DNA of 64,000 bases, from assembly GCA_030159075.1 (NCBI GenBank), contig BROG01000541.1, forward strand, positions 248,001 to 312,000, in the 5' to 3' direction. The stretch comes from Atrina japonica. Taxonomy: Eukaryota; Mollusca; Bivalvia; Pterioida; Pinnidae. Position numbers and translations under genes: made by a program. A model generated the notes under the pieces. That model was not told the origin of the DNA, searched no databases, and worked only from the letters and a program-made list of their open reading frames with translations. Shown here piece by piece: positions 40,603 through 55,263 of the stretch (positions are counted from its first letter, which is position 1; each line of letters opens with the position of its first letter).

Positions 40603-42996
40603 TACATATACACACACACACAAACAACTGAAATATTCAGTTCCTTAGCTTACCTAGAAGCAAATTTTGCTACAAGTAACATGATCAATGCTGTACCAAG
40701 AAATCCAAAGAGAACATAAATGGAGTAACTTGATGGGATACTTTTCCATAACCTGGCCAGTGGACCCTGAAAATATCAAATATTACATAATGTATGGGCA
40801 ATCAATGTTTTGACTAATCAAGCAAGGGAAATCAACGTTTTGACTTATGTATGGGCAATCAATGTTTATGTGAATGTTAGAACCAATCCCTACTTTTCGG
40901 GTATAACAAAGGAATCTCAATCCGAGGGCGAGATTCTTGAATGACAAACCTGACCCCTCAAGGCAGGGGTTGATTATTTTCCTCCAATGTCATATATTTC
41001 TATGTAGATTTACACATGATCTATGTGTCTATGTAGATCAACGCAGATTTGTGTTAAGTCTGACATAAATATTAATATGTAAATATGTAATGCATTCCAG
41101 AAGCCACAGAAGTTCTACGTCATAAATTGTATTGCGAGGTCATATCATGTGTAGCTTATCAACACCCTAGGGGTTGACAAGGAAATCATTCCCAGTAAAA
41201 AAGAAGGAAATATCTGAGATCTACTGGAGAAAAAATGGTCACTGTACAGAGTTGTTTGTAGTTGATTTTATGTCATGAATTAGAATTGGGGGAAAAAAGA
41301 CAAGAAATAGAACTAGAACAAACTCAACATTGCTTGTCTAATGACAAATTTAAAGTTTGTGTGTATTATGTTTATATTTAATTCTATCAGAAACTTATTT
41401 ACCATTCCTGAAATTCAGACTTATCAACACTGAATATAGCAAATATCACCACCATGAGCATTTCCCCACTATACACTATTCAATTCAAACTTACCAGGTA
41501 AAGTGATAATGTTGCGAGTAAATTTTCTCCCAGGAGATTGTTCATAACTTTTGTTTGAGTACTGATGAGGAAGGTAGCTAATAATATCAGTGGTATTAGC
41601 ATTCCGATGAGTCCAAAAACTGCTCCACGGAACTGAGCCTTCAAATTTTTGGAACTTAACTCACTGGAATACAAATAAGTTTAATTGTAAAACATAGATA
41701 TATCTGTGGATAACAATAAGTAAAATATCACAAACTGTTAAAGAGTATAAAATTTTGGAAGAATGTAAAATCATCCATATGACAAATTTGCAAAGTTCAA
41801 ATTAAGGCCCATCACTCTGTCATAAAATCCTAAACACCACCATATGACTGAGGTCCCTAGTCAATATAAACAGAGTTTGCAACTGAAGTTGTAATGAATG
41901 AATGAGCCTTAACCAATTGCTTCAATTGACATAAGGCATGTTGTGTCACAACATTTAAGTTTTGTTGTGAAGTTTCTCCCAGCGACCTTTTAGCAGGGTA
42001 ACAGATATCATAAATTTATACATAAATATTGTAGAAGTTGTGCAAGATTTGTTATAGACAAATCACATGAACAATATGCTCATAATATGGATGATAGAAT
42101 ACAAGTTCACTTCCCTGATTGAGTGCACTTCCCTAGGCTATTAAAAATTTGATCCAAAACTTAATGTCAATTTTCTTTTATATTAGGCCAAAAAAAAATA
42201 TATACTAGGTTCTCAGGCCCCGCTGCATCCCTAAAAACACTCCCGCGTCGACGATTTTTATTTTCGTCAAAATCCGGAATTTTTTCATATCTGGTCCGAT
42301 ATTGATTTTGTGTTTAGGAATAACTTAATGGAGTCGTCTGTGCGCTTGACGAACATAAAAAAGTTACGTTTCTATTGAGGCTGTTACTTAACATTGACTA
42401 GACATCGAGCGAGATGTCTTTAATTTCTTGCCAAAATCTCACATACGAGCAAAGTTTTGATGCCATGGTGCATCATATTTAATTTTTCCTCAGAATGTAA
42501 TTTTTCGGAATTGATTTTGTCCTTAAAAATGGACAAGTAGGTCCAGATGGATGGACATTTCCAGAGAAATACGACAAATGCTCCGTTTCAGCTAGAATCG
42601 GTAAATCCAAAATTGAGACTGATCCAGTGGTCATGTCATGCAATGTGGCGCAGGCAGTTGATGCTTTTGGGAGGTACATTTCATTTAAATTGAGTGATAT
42701 TGACGAAAAAAATAAACTTGTCATATGAATAGTTTTATTAATAAATTTACAGAAGCTGAACACACGTAGAGACCCATATTAAAATATGCGCTCAAATTTT
42801 AGGTCATGAACATTTTGTAGCTGAAACAGGTATATCTAGTACATCAAAACTCATACCAAGAGTTCTTCATCTTGATAATACACATTTGTGCCCTGGAAGG
42901 GTAAGCAGATCATGATTGACAAGATATATCTAGACAGCTGAAGCAGTGGATTTGATGAAATTTCTCGAAAAAAAGAAAGACAACTTTCTTCTTCTG

Positions 42997-43028
<32 letters not shown>

Positions 43029-43970
43029 CCTCCCTCCCTCATCCATATTTTTAAAAAGTGGCCTGAGAACCTAGGCATTTTTTTTGTATGGCCTTAGGAG
43101 AATCAAGCTATTGTTAATTTCAGCATCATATCTTACCTGTCTTTTTTCTGTTTTTCTTCCACAATATTTGCAATCTGGTCACAGTCCCTTTCCAAAGAAT
43201 TGAGTGTGGTTTGTATAGTTTGGTTTATGGTTTTTTCAATGTCTTTGCATACTTCTTCAATCTGGTTAGCACATCGACTGGATTTCTGATTCATGGATGG
43301 TACATAGATGGTCGGCATGTCAAACCCTGTCTTGTTAAGTCCTTCTCTCTTACACAGTTCCTGTACAATCTGCATCATCACTCTCTAAAATGTTTATCAT
43401 TCTGATTAAAACAGACCATTGAGTAAAATGTCTGTACAGTTAACAAAATAGCCACCCCCCCCCCCCCAAAAAAAATGAAAAAAATTGAGTGAATGTTTGG
43501 TTAAAAATAGTCTACTGGTTTTTGAGAAGTAAAAAATATGTAAAATTTAACAAAAAACTTTTACTTTTTGTTTACTTAGGAGGTCTGTGACCTCGACCCC
43601 ATGACCTTGAAATTTTGTCAAAATGATCCTTAGACATTTCTTAACAACTTTTTCATATATCTTTGTATACAAAAGTCCATCAGTTTTGAGTTATTAAGCC
43701 ATTTGTATACTAATGTACCCTTTTTTATTCAAGCTGAAATATTTCCAATAAGGGTAGACCTGGCAATTTTGGTGACTTTTTTGTAGATCTTTGAGTACTG
43801 AACAGTTTTGCTTCTTTCACTTTCTCTCTATCTATTATACATTTCAAAATAATAAGACAAAACTGTCCAAAACATTGATGATCATTCAATTTTAGCTTTA
43901 AGTGCACAAACAGCAGTTTTTAACTGAATGAAAGATTAGCACTTAGTTTATATCTCCAAACTGGTGCCGT

Positions 43971-44007
<37 letters not shown>

Positions 44008-47000
44008 GACTCATCTGCATTCTGTTCACAGTCGAATATCCCCAAAATGCAATTTTTATTTAAGGTCCGACTGAAACTGGACATATTTTATATGTTTTTA
44101 TTCCAAAGGAGTTTTATTAAATGACATCAAGATTTATTTTGATACAATACTATCAATAGCCAACTAACAGTAAACGCAACTGACGTCAGATGCTCCTCGT
44201 TGTCTATGTTAATGTTAGGGACTTGTTCCCAGAGTCGTTTTCCGACTCCAATATTGATGTAAAATTTTGCATGAAGAAAATTTACTGTCTGAATAAACAT
44301 ACAATTTTAGTTTCTTTGCGAATTCCAGAAAAAATTCTCCAATTCCAGGTCTACAAAATATTCGTTTTGATATTTCACCTTGATCGAGGCAGAAATCGGA
44401 AGAAAAACCCACAGTACGGGCAAAATCAAAATCTTAATTTTCATTGGCTGGTAGAATTATCTTTCTAAAACATATATTTATTTTAGTCCAAAGAGGAGCA
44501 GTGATAGGATTGCCAGGTGCCGTGAAGCTGAAATATGTCGAGTAAAGACCGTGTTCGCACTCCAATTCTGATGTACATTATGTAAGTCTACAGATTTACC
44601 ATTAGAAATAAAAATAACTAGATACAGGCTACAGGACATAAATTTACCAGATACAGGCTACAGGACATAAATTTACCAGATACAGGCTACAGGACATAAA
44701 TTTACCAGATACAGGCTACAGGACATAAATTTACCAGATACAGGCTACAGGACATAAATTTACCAGATACAGGCTACAGGACATAAATTTACCAGATACA
44801 GGCTACAGGACATAAATTTACCAGATACAGGCTACAGGACATAAATTTACCAGATACAGGCTACAGGACATAAATTTACCAGATACAGGCTACAGGACAT
44901 AAATTTACCAGATACAGGCTACAGGACATAAATTTACATTAAATTTTTTTTTTGAGAATTTCTATTCAAATTATTCACTAAAACAATTTAAACGGTACAC
45001 AAGATATAAACAAATATGGTATTCACTTAAATGCAAAATGACCTGACCCAAAATCGATAGTGTTCTTAGTACCCTGCAGAGGTACTTGTATACCAAAAAT
45101 CAGCTCCTGCGCATCATGCAATCTTAAGTTATGGTCTGGAAATGAGATGGACGGACAGACATCCCGCGTGTCAGCTATATCCCCCCCCCAAATGTTTGTT
45201 GCAGGGAGGGAGGGAATAAAAAGCAATAAAAGACATCAGGGTTGAAGTTTTGTAAATTTATTCTCAATAGTTTTGGAATTATGTCCTCAAAATGATGAAA
45301 TTTGTGACTTCAACTGTTTTCATGGTAACAAGAAAAATACTGCACATGTTGGGTTAATTGTCACATGAAGTTTCATAATGCTGAAGAGTTTTTTATCTAT
45401 GCTCTGGATTTGTATTGAATGGACAAGAGAACCCATTTGTGGATCCTGCAAACTTTGTTTGGCAGAGGATAATAAAGTCAATCTGTTTAAGTTCGGAGTT
45501 TTCTGTGTTAGAGGTATTATTACATACCTGTCTATCACTCTCATGGCCTGCTTCATCAGCTTTGCTCAGGTAAAATCTTATACTTTCTGCATGTTTCTTG
45601 TTTAGCTCTTCCACTATATTCAGTGTCCTCTTGCACAAAGCTTGCCCAATGGGGTCAAAAAACACAAATATTAAATCTGCTAAGTCACCTGAATAAAAGC
45701 AAACAAAAGCACATCAAGATTTTTATATTAATATACATTGTATTAACAGTACAGTGGAATCTCACTATCTTGAAATTCACAGGACTGCCCCGTTTACTTT
45801 GAGATATCTGAAATACCAGATAACCAAAATGTTCAATTCACAGATTTTCCATTCTGATTAGACAACGAATAGACTTACACATGGTAGTGCTTAATTCAAA
45901 TTGGATATAACAGCATGCCCACTCATTATTTCATTTGGGAGTTTGTGTACCCTCTGACCTCTCTTTTTGGGGGTACAGAACAAATTTTGGGGGTACACTG
46001 TAGTGCCATAGCCTTCCCCCAAAATAGGGGTGTGTAAGATATGTATGTAATTTCAATTTTATGCTTTAGAATCTTTTTTAAATACCTATATATAATGTTA
46101 GAAGTGTCATATTTTTAGGCTAATAAATCACTGTGGTGGATAGGTCAAAAGGTCTATTTTTGGCAAAAATTCGGATTTATAAAAGTAGTAGAGAAGCTGA
46201 AGTCGGCAGAGTTGAAAATAAGGATTGGCCATCACAAAATTAAATCGATTTCGTAGATCTACATGTACAATACTGGTGCTAAAACAGTTATACAATGTAG
46301 TATATTATTACATCTAAATATAAATATGATTTCAAAAGCTTTTGAGTTGCTCCTGTCTTGTATTTTATCATATTTCAGTTCTCTCACATTGACCGCATGT
46401 ACAGATTTTGTATCACTGGTACTACCAGGTAACGTCCAATATCGCTGATAATGACCAAATCTTCATTTGATTCTTAGACTTTATACTGTTAGATCTAGAG
46501 ACTAATATATCTGTAACACTGTACAGCAATCTCAATACTTGTATCCTTATTTAATCTAAATTATGTCAAACAAATGAGTAACTAAAGGCGAGTGACTGAT
46601 TGCAAAGGAGTTTTCTTTGTATGAGTCATGCAAGTACAAGATATTGGTTCAATTCTCACCTTTCAATTTTTAAAAAATATGAACTTGCCTCTATTGCATA
46701 TAAAAAATTTCAGATTTACAATTTCTTTTTTAAATTCTGATGCAAGAAGATGCAGCACAAATCCCTAGGAGGCACTTTATATGACTTGAATGGTCATTCA
46801 GTTTAAGCACCGGAAATAAATTTAACACAGATATAGCAGTTAAGTCTGAATTTTATATGTTCTTGAATATTACCGTCTTCCAAGGGGTATGAAGGCATAG
46901 AGGCCTTGCCTTTCACATTTTTTCAATTCAAAGGGGCATTAGCTGTGTTTACCCCCAAAATTATTTCTATTTTTTGTATTTGATGTACAATGACAAATAA

Positions 47001-50000
47001 GTGCTATTCACAGGCATAGATAAACTTGTATATCTATATATTTTGTTAATTCAAGGTCAGGCCCAGTGTGGTATTCATTTACAGATGGTAAAGTGTTACT
47101 CAATTGCAAATTAAAATGTGCCATACCCGGGTTTCTGAAGCAATTTTCACATAAGAATTCATGAATTTTTATGCCTGTGTAAATCCCTTTTTTATTTTGG
47201 TATATCAAAGTACTTTACTAAGTAGTAAAAAAAGTGAAATAAAATGTTTAAGACAAACACAGCTAATGCTCCTTCAAAAATGTGCTAATGACTCATGCCT
47301 ATTGTCACAAATGAGACTCTCTCCTATATTTCCATCTTTTTTCAGCAATATACTGGTCTGTCTGTTGAAAAGAATTTTTTCAAGAAGTCATTTGCTTTCG
47401 TTAAACAAAAGAACTACCTGTGGATTTTTAAAAAATATTGTAACAGTAGTATTATTATCTTCTCGCAAAAAAAATTACAATTATTTAAGGTATACTATCT
47501 AGCAACAAATTGGTTGTATCTTGTACAATTTGATATCAATGACAGGGAAGTGTGGATTTTGATCTAATCAGATTATTTGATTCAAACATGCCTTACCTAA
47601 CCATAGTATTGACTTGTTAACATCAAACGGATACTTCATATCACCATCAACCAGTCCTGGCGTGTCAATAAATGTAACCAAACTGAACCTTTTCTGTTTA
47701 GATGTTGAGATTTCTGTAGTGAGATAATCTGTGACACCTGTAAAATATACAACAATTTTAAGAAGAAGAATCTCACATAGCATGATGACAACATTTATCT
47801 ACACCAATGCACATATCATTACACCAAAAACATGACATTACACCAAAACATGACATTACACCAAAATACATATCATTAAACCAACAAGAGGCCCAATGGC
47901 CTGAGTGATATGTACATGGAATGTTAAAATGAAGGTTATTTTGTTTTGCAATGATATCACTCTTCTGTGTGTTTATGGATGAAAAAAGCAACTCCATGTT
48001 AAATGATTCAATATGATTATTTATTGGTTAATTAATGAAAAATTTGATGATAAGTTTTTTGTATACCACAGGGTACCCATCTTTCCCTTAATATTAATGA
48101 TACCGAAATGTTAATATATCCATCACAAGAGTCATCTGATCATTGGTTTATGAGATGAAGCTATTTAAAGATGTACCAAGTTTTGCTCCTTTTTGGCCCC
48201 TTTGGGTCCTAGCCCCTTTTAATTTGCAAACTTTATGCGGCGTCACATGGGGATGCTATATACCAAGTTTGGTTAAAATTGGCCCACTGGTTCTCGAAGA
48301 GAAGTCAAAAATGTGTAAATGTTGATGACGACAGACAAAAGAAGATAGCAATAGGTTATCCTGAGCCGTTGGCTTAGATGACCCAAAAATTACAGTAATA
48401 CATAGCATTACACCAATACACACAACATAACACCAATACACACAACATTACACCAATACACACAACATAACACCAATACAAACAACATAACACCAATACA
48501 AACAACATTACACCAATACACACAACATAACATCAATACAAACAACATTACACCAATACAAACAACATTACACCAATACACACAACATAACACCAATACA
48601 CACAACATTACACCAATACAAACAACATTACACCAATACACACAACATAACACCAATACAAACAACATTACACCAATACACACAACAATACACCAATACA
48701 CACAACATAACACCAATACAAACAACATTACACACAACATAACACAAATACATACATTACCTTAATTTATCTAATTATGGTGCCCTTTTGGGGGTATTTC
48801 AGATTTATGGGTGCCTTAATTTGTATAGAAAAATTAACTTTCAGTTAATAAGGTACCCTAATTGGATTTTCGTCTATCTAGGGTTTGAAATCAACCTGAA
48901 GTATTCATGCAACATGTCCAAGATATATACGGCCCAGATGTTGTTTATCTACATCTATTAGTTAATCTTGATGAACCATAACCCTAACCCTGCTACAAAC
49001 ATCTATAAAAGTGAAAACTTCTGTGAATAAACATACCTTTTATGTTGTTTATTCAGTCTACCGCATGATAAAATGACTCACGAGTAAACACTATAACTTG
49101 TAGTTATATACGGTTTTTTATAAGTACTGATCCATAATCAATCAAGTTTGTAATATTAAATACACTTCTCTATCACCATGATGGTATAATGTAATCAGTT
49201 TTTAAATTTATATTGTTTTAAATTATATCAAGAGCAGAAACTGATTTTAAATTGAAAATGAAATCCTGGTAAAGTATGAAATTATTGGTTGGACATTCAG
49301 GAAATAGACTTTAACCTGTACTGTCATCTCCTAAAGGCATAGGCCTACTTGTTAGTAGGTAAATCAGCCAATTACTAATTAGGCATGCTTTAAATAAACA
49401 ATCCATAATGACTGTTGGTATCAATTATGTAACTGACAAACAGAATTTGAGAGGTTAAAAGATCATCTGGTCTTATTCATTTACTGTATGATATGATTAA
49501 AGCTGTCAAAAGTTTCATTTTCTTTTTTACGGGTGGGTGGATGGTATTTATTTTTGTTTCAATGGGTGCCTTTATTTAAATAAATTAACATAATTTTGGT
49601 CTTGGTGGCACCTTAATTAGAGCAGTACCTTAATAAGATAAATTATGGTATACCAATACACACAACATTACACCAATACACACAGCATTACATCATTACA
49701 GAACATTATACCAATACATACATTACACCATTAATTTACACCAACACACACAGCATTAAACCAATACCTGTAATATTATGCGAAAAAACAGTAAAAAGCG
49801 CTTGAATTTTTGCAACCAAGCTGTTTATTAAGCAGACTTGATACTACGTAACTAATATAGATATAGTCGTCTATCACTTGATGAATGCCAAAAGGGGCCA
49901 AAACTTTGTGAATATTGAGTGTTTTCCTGTTTTTTTCACATAATGATACTTCTCTTTGGGGGACACTGAATTTTATTGGAATTATTCATATAACATTAAT

Positions 50001-53000
50001 TTACACCAATATAACACCAATACAAACAACATTAGTAGTATTAATATCAATACATCTTTCTTTCAAATTTTTTATTTAGAATAACAAAATAATTTATGAC
50101 AAAATCAATTTCATTTCCTAAGAGGGTCCATTACAAATGAAAAATATCTACTTACAACAAACAAGATATCCAATAGCCATTATTATTAAAAAGGAAAAAA
50201 AACCCAGACACAATAAAAAAGCAATACAATGTTATTTACTTACAAATGGTAGCAACCACGAGCTAACTAATGTTTATTCTAAATATTACATTACACTATA
50301 TAAACAAGTGTATTTCCAGTCTCTTGTACAATGTGTGTTTTATCTCCCAGTTTTTTATGAAGTGGGATTGAAAAAAAATGTTCTAAATTGTAACCTGTTT
50401 ATTTTATCCAAAACATTCTAAATTGATACAAAGTTTTACTATAAACCTGCATTTCTTCTCGCCAATGAAGTCTGAAATCTAACTTCACACAAAAAGTTGT
50501 GTTGTTTAATTTTACTGCATCTTAGACAACAGCTTAATGGAAGAGTAAATTGTGGTGAATACAATGTAGATGGTGGTCTTTTAAAGTTAAAGATGGTGCA
50601 AAATAAATTCCCAAAAATAAATATCAAGCATAAGAAAGGAGTGTCACTAGCATTAATTTCAAAGCAAGAAGAACTATGTATTTGTATTTCCATAAGGGTT
50701 CTATATGTTAAACTAAACCTCCAACTGGCGATCGGATCAGCACAAAAGTGACAACTCTTGGTCAGATCCTTATAAGGAACATTTATGTCGTGTTTCATTT
50801 CAATTCCAAAAGGTAAATTGTTGAAGGACTTCTGGGTCATGTGAGCTAAATACTGGTATTTACTTATTACAGTCTAACGCCGATTATCCGGATTTTTCGC
50901 TCGTACGGACTAATGCCATGTCCCCTAATATTTTTACCAAGGTAAAAATCGTAACATACATTCTGTAAATTCACTGATAAAAGTTTCACAAAATATCTTG
51001 TAGGTATTGAAATAGTATCAGAAAATCAGTCTTCTCTTTATTGTTTTAAATTTTCGAGTTGTTTTAGCCTTTGTAGGAGATCTGAGATAAAACTGAGACC
51101 TTCAAAATTAACCTACATATTAATAGGCTGCTTCAACATTGACGGTCACAAGTGTCGTAACAAGCGTCCGTAAAGAAGATTCAATCATTAAAACTACAAC
51201 TTCAATAACATTTCAAATAAATAAATATTTCTTACCATTATACAATATCAAGTTCACTCTAGCGAAGCATGTGTTACCGACTGTCCACAAGTTGGGGGGG
51301 GGGGGGGGGGGGGGGGGGGGAAGGCATAAGACATTGATGGCTAGAATTAAATAATAGCTTTAACGAAGAATTTGACTAGATTAAAGCAATTTGGTACAGG
51401 TGCCCCATATCAGGCCTCATGCTCATGCTATAGAAATCTAGGTCAAGGCTCGAAGGAGTTTGAAACATCTTCAAATCACTGTGACTTTTAGGGCTAAAGA
51501 TAATGTCAGCGAGCTAGCACTTATGTGATTTTCCCATTCCTATTAACAGGAGAACATCTGTAGATGTAAAATTAATGACATGAAGTAAACTTCATAAGGA
51601 TCTAGATCTACACGTGATTTCAGTCATGCAATTTAATATGAAGTGAAATCGTGTTTTTTCATACATACACACATGTATGTTAGGTCTATATTTTACCAGC
51701 AGAGGCTTTACAAATGGCTGCTTTTACTTTTACTCATCAATTAATTAAAATAACAACATGCCAGTGAGAACATCGATGTTTCTTAAGTGACATGATCACA
51801 GAGACTGACCAACTTAACACTATCTAAATTTGGGATGTATGGACTTCAACAACCGATTTTCCGGACTTTTTATGTGTCTCCCATTCAGTCCAGATAATCG
51901 GCATTAGACTGTATTTGGGTGTCTATTACCATGACTTTTTACAATATGATCTTGAAACTTGGTTACAATTAATCTTTGAGAATTCCTAACAACTTTCTAA
52001 TACATATTTGTATATGAAAAGTCAATTAGTTTAGATTTAATAAGCCATTAGTATAAAACTGAAGCCTGTGTCAGTTGAAGCACTTGATAGTGGCTGGTTT
52101 TCAGGATTGTGCTGCACAGAATTTTTTTTTCTATGATCCATTGCATGTATACTCAATGCTTTTCAAAAAATGAAAAAAAAATCCTTATATTTATATATAT
52201 TACCATTTTCTGTGAATCTGTAGTCAGCTGGTTACCAAATTCATTCTATGTAATAGGGAACTATCAAGTTAGCTCGGATTACCGTTATACTCCTGCTTTT
52301 ATTATCACCAGTTATGTGATTCTAGAAAAATGTTCGTCAATGTTACTTCCGCTTTTGGTAATATATAGTTGGCCCCGCTAGCGCAATTGGTAAAAGGGCC
52401 CTGCTACTATTCCGAAGGTTGTGAGTTTGAGGTCTGTCCGCACATTATCGACCGCTTGTTACATTTCAGTAATTTGGCGTTCAAGTAAATAACCCACTGT
52501 GGTATGTTAATGTGCTTAAACATAAGAATATTTCCATACATGGTGCAGGTAAATATGAAAACCAGAAGAACATATGAGGAACAAAATCGAAAAGGCGCAA
52601 ATAAATTCAGGATCATAACAGTAATCCAAGCTAACTAGAAAGTTCCCTATTGGCTTTGCAATGGGAATTTTTCATATGGCGTAACAGCTGTGTGAGACGA
52701 GAAGTAGTTCCCCTTTTCTGTCCGGAAATACTAAATGGAATTGAGGTTTATTTTCTTATTTTCATATCATTTTGAAAGAAACTGGTGATATAGAAAATTC
52801 TGAATACTTGTCAGATTTGTTTTTAGGTTAATATTCGACTGCTTGGAACCTGAAGGTTAAATGTGTCAGAAGAGAATTGAAAATGCAAATGGCCACGCTC
52901 ATGGCTATGCTGTATAATGTATTTACAGTGAATATGCATTTGAATTCAGATATATTATTAATGGGATATTCCATAGAAAGTTTGAATGTGACTTACGAGA

Positions 53001-55217
53001 AGGGAGACAGGTAATATTCATTCATGACAACTGCAAGTAGCCATTTTATTTGACATTTTTTACCAGTCAGCTGGGAACCATGATGACTAATTCGTACACG
53101 ACTTACATAAGTATTTCACAGAGCCTGATTTCACACGATGTGAGTGACGAATTGTTTCTGACAGGAATATCCGGTGAAGGAAAAAAAATCGACCTGTTTA
53201 TCAGAGATGCTTGACAAAGTTGCACTTGGCCTAAATCTCTTTTTTCTGTTCAATTGACAAGTAAAAATTGTAAGTACAAAGTGAACTTTCATTTCTGTGG
53301 TCTGTGGTTTTGGTCATAACATGACCTAGATATATTGGGATATGGGCCTGTAGGTTGTAGATCTGTGATCTAGTTCGTTTTGTGGTAATGTATTGCTTTT
53401 ACGATTGAATAAATAAGAAATAATCATGTGATATTCTATTCTTCATTGATTCGTTCATGCATTCCTATACCAAAAAGTGAAGCATTTAACACTCAGGTCA
53501 CATGACTACACTTAAGTATGCGTTACATCACTCTATATACTTGCAATGAAGGGAATTACAGACAGTATGTAATTATATAAGGATTGTTTTTCATTTTTTG
53601 AAAAGCATAGAGTATAAATGCAATGGATCATGGGAAAAAATTCTGTGCTGCACATAAAAATGTTGTTTTAATAGAAAATCTGTCCAACTAGCAGATCTAG
53701 ATGGAGGACACGGATCTGTAGTTGAAAAACTAATAGTTTTTGCAGATCAAAGGCTATAAACACTTACAGTATTTTCTTGACTCTGTTTACAGTAACTAGT
53801 CATTCTGCAATACAGTAGGTAAACTAAAAACTGCTATATGCATAAAGAGTTTAGAGAGAATGATGGTGGGTAGTTTAACCGGATACCTGTAAGTAAGCCT
53901 ATGTCAACATAACTCTAAATTTCTGCAACTTCAGCTGCTGAATTACATATGGGAGTTGTCTCCCTCAACAACAAAATCAATACTTTGATGATTCTTTGCA
54001 TTCATTTGAGGGTTGAAAGTTCATCCTAATGTGTGCAAATGCATAGAAGTGGATTTGGTTTTCAAAATAATCATTCCCCTTTAACTTTCTGACTAAAAGA
54101 CTAAATAGAGATTCTAAAATGAGTGTTAGATGATTATCATGTTTATCTAGCTCGGGCTAGTTAATTTTCAAAATTTGAAAAGTCACAAGGTTCATTGAGT
54201 ATTTGGAAAATTGACTAATGAGAGTTAGATAAATAATGGTTATCAACTTACACAAGTTGTTGAATTTTTTTCTACCATAACTGAAAACTTGTGTCGTATG
54301 GAACATTAAGTCTATATCATGTCTAGACATCATCGGAATTCTCTCTTTCATGATCATGTCAAACCTGTATCTCTCTTTTTCAATCACAATTTCTCCAGAT
54401 TACATTTATATGCCTGTACACGTGTGAGGAGAATCAGTCCTATATCAAGAGGTTTCCCCTAATTTTATCAGCATAAAGGTAGTAGTAAATGATTAAGTTT
54501 CTAATAATTGGAATATTAGAAGTTAAATGTAGTCCCAGTGGAACATAATTTATGTCGGAAATGGTTATCATGTGTTCTACTTTCATTTTGCTATCGTGAA
54601 AAAAAAACCACACACACACACACATTAATTTAATCCTGGCTGTATATGTCAATGCTTATTTTGGTGTCAATAACAAACATTAAAAAGTGGGGACATACCG
54701 GTTTCAGTATTACAATCGCACATAATATAGCCTATATATAGTTCTTGCTTTGGGTGGGAACTTGTGTTGTGCCAGTTCCACCCATTACTGGAATTTGTAT
54801 ATTGTTTGGGAACGATGGATCGGACCTTTTATGCATCCAATCCACCAAATTGAGTAGTTTATCGGATCTGATTTTGTGTTTTGACTTTATAGATCAAATT
54901 CATTTTGCAGCTATTTGTTATTTTCACTAAGATCTAGTTCGATTCACATTTCGTTGGTAGTTTGAGCTTAGTTTAGTAGTTGTTTAGTTATCCTTTTGTT
55001 TGATTTCCATTTTCATTTATTTATTATGTTATCTCACTGCACTTGTAATATGTGGCATTTCTTTCACTCTCAGGTTGTGTGTGTGAGTGGATATTTGCAT
55101 GAGAGTGTGTATGTCTATGTTTTTTTCATGTTATTTTAATTGTTTTGTTCTGATGAAGGGACAGGTTGTCCCAAAAAATTGACATTTATTTTGTCTGTGT
55201 CATTAGTCATTTTATTG

Positions 55218-55263
<46 letters not shown>

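Larger units (their letters stand above)
47796..50055. repeat. 20-bp minisatellite split by insertions
   Basis: Units of caccaatacacacaacataa occur at 47796-47884, 48400-48757, 49653-49765 and 49985-50045. The intervening blocks are other elements, which shows one ancestral array broken up by insertions. Confidence 0.88.

Noticed and set aside
48408..48740. Cys/Val-rich 110-codon - strand frame
   Set aside because: 20-bp minisatellite read-through.
50439..50840. 133-codon - strand frame
   Set aside because: No recognisable motif, an overlapping frame on the other strand and position inside a GTPase intron. It may be an old repeat, but there was not enough to call it.
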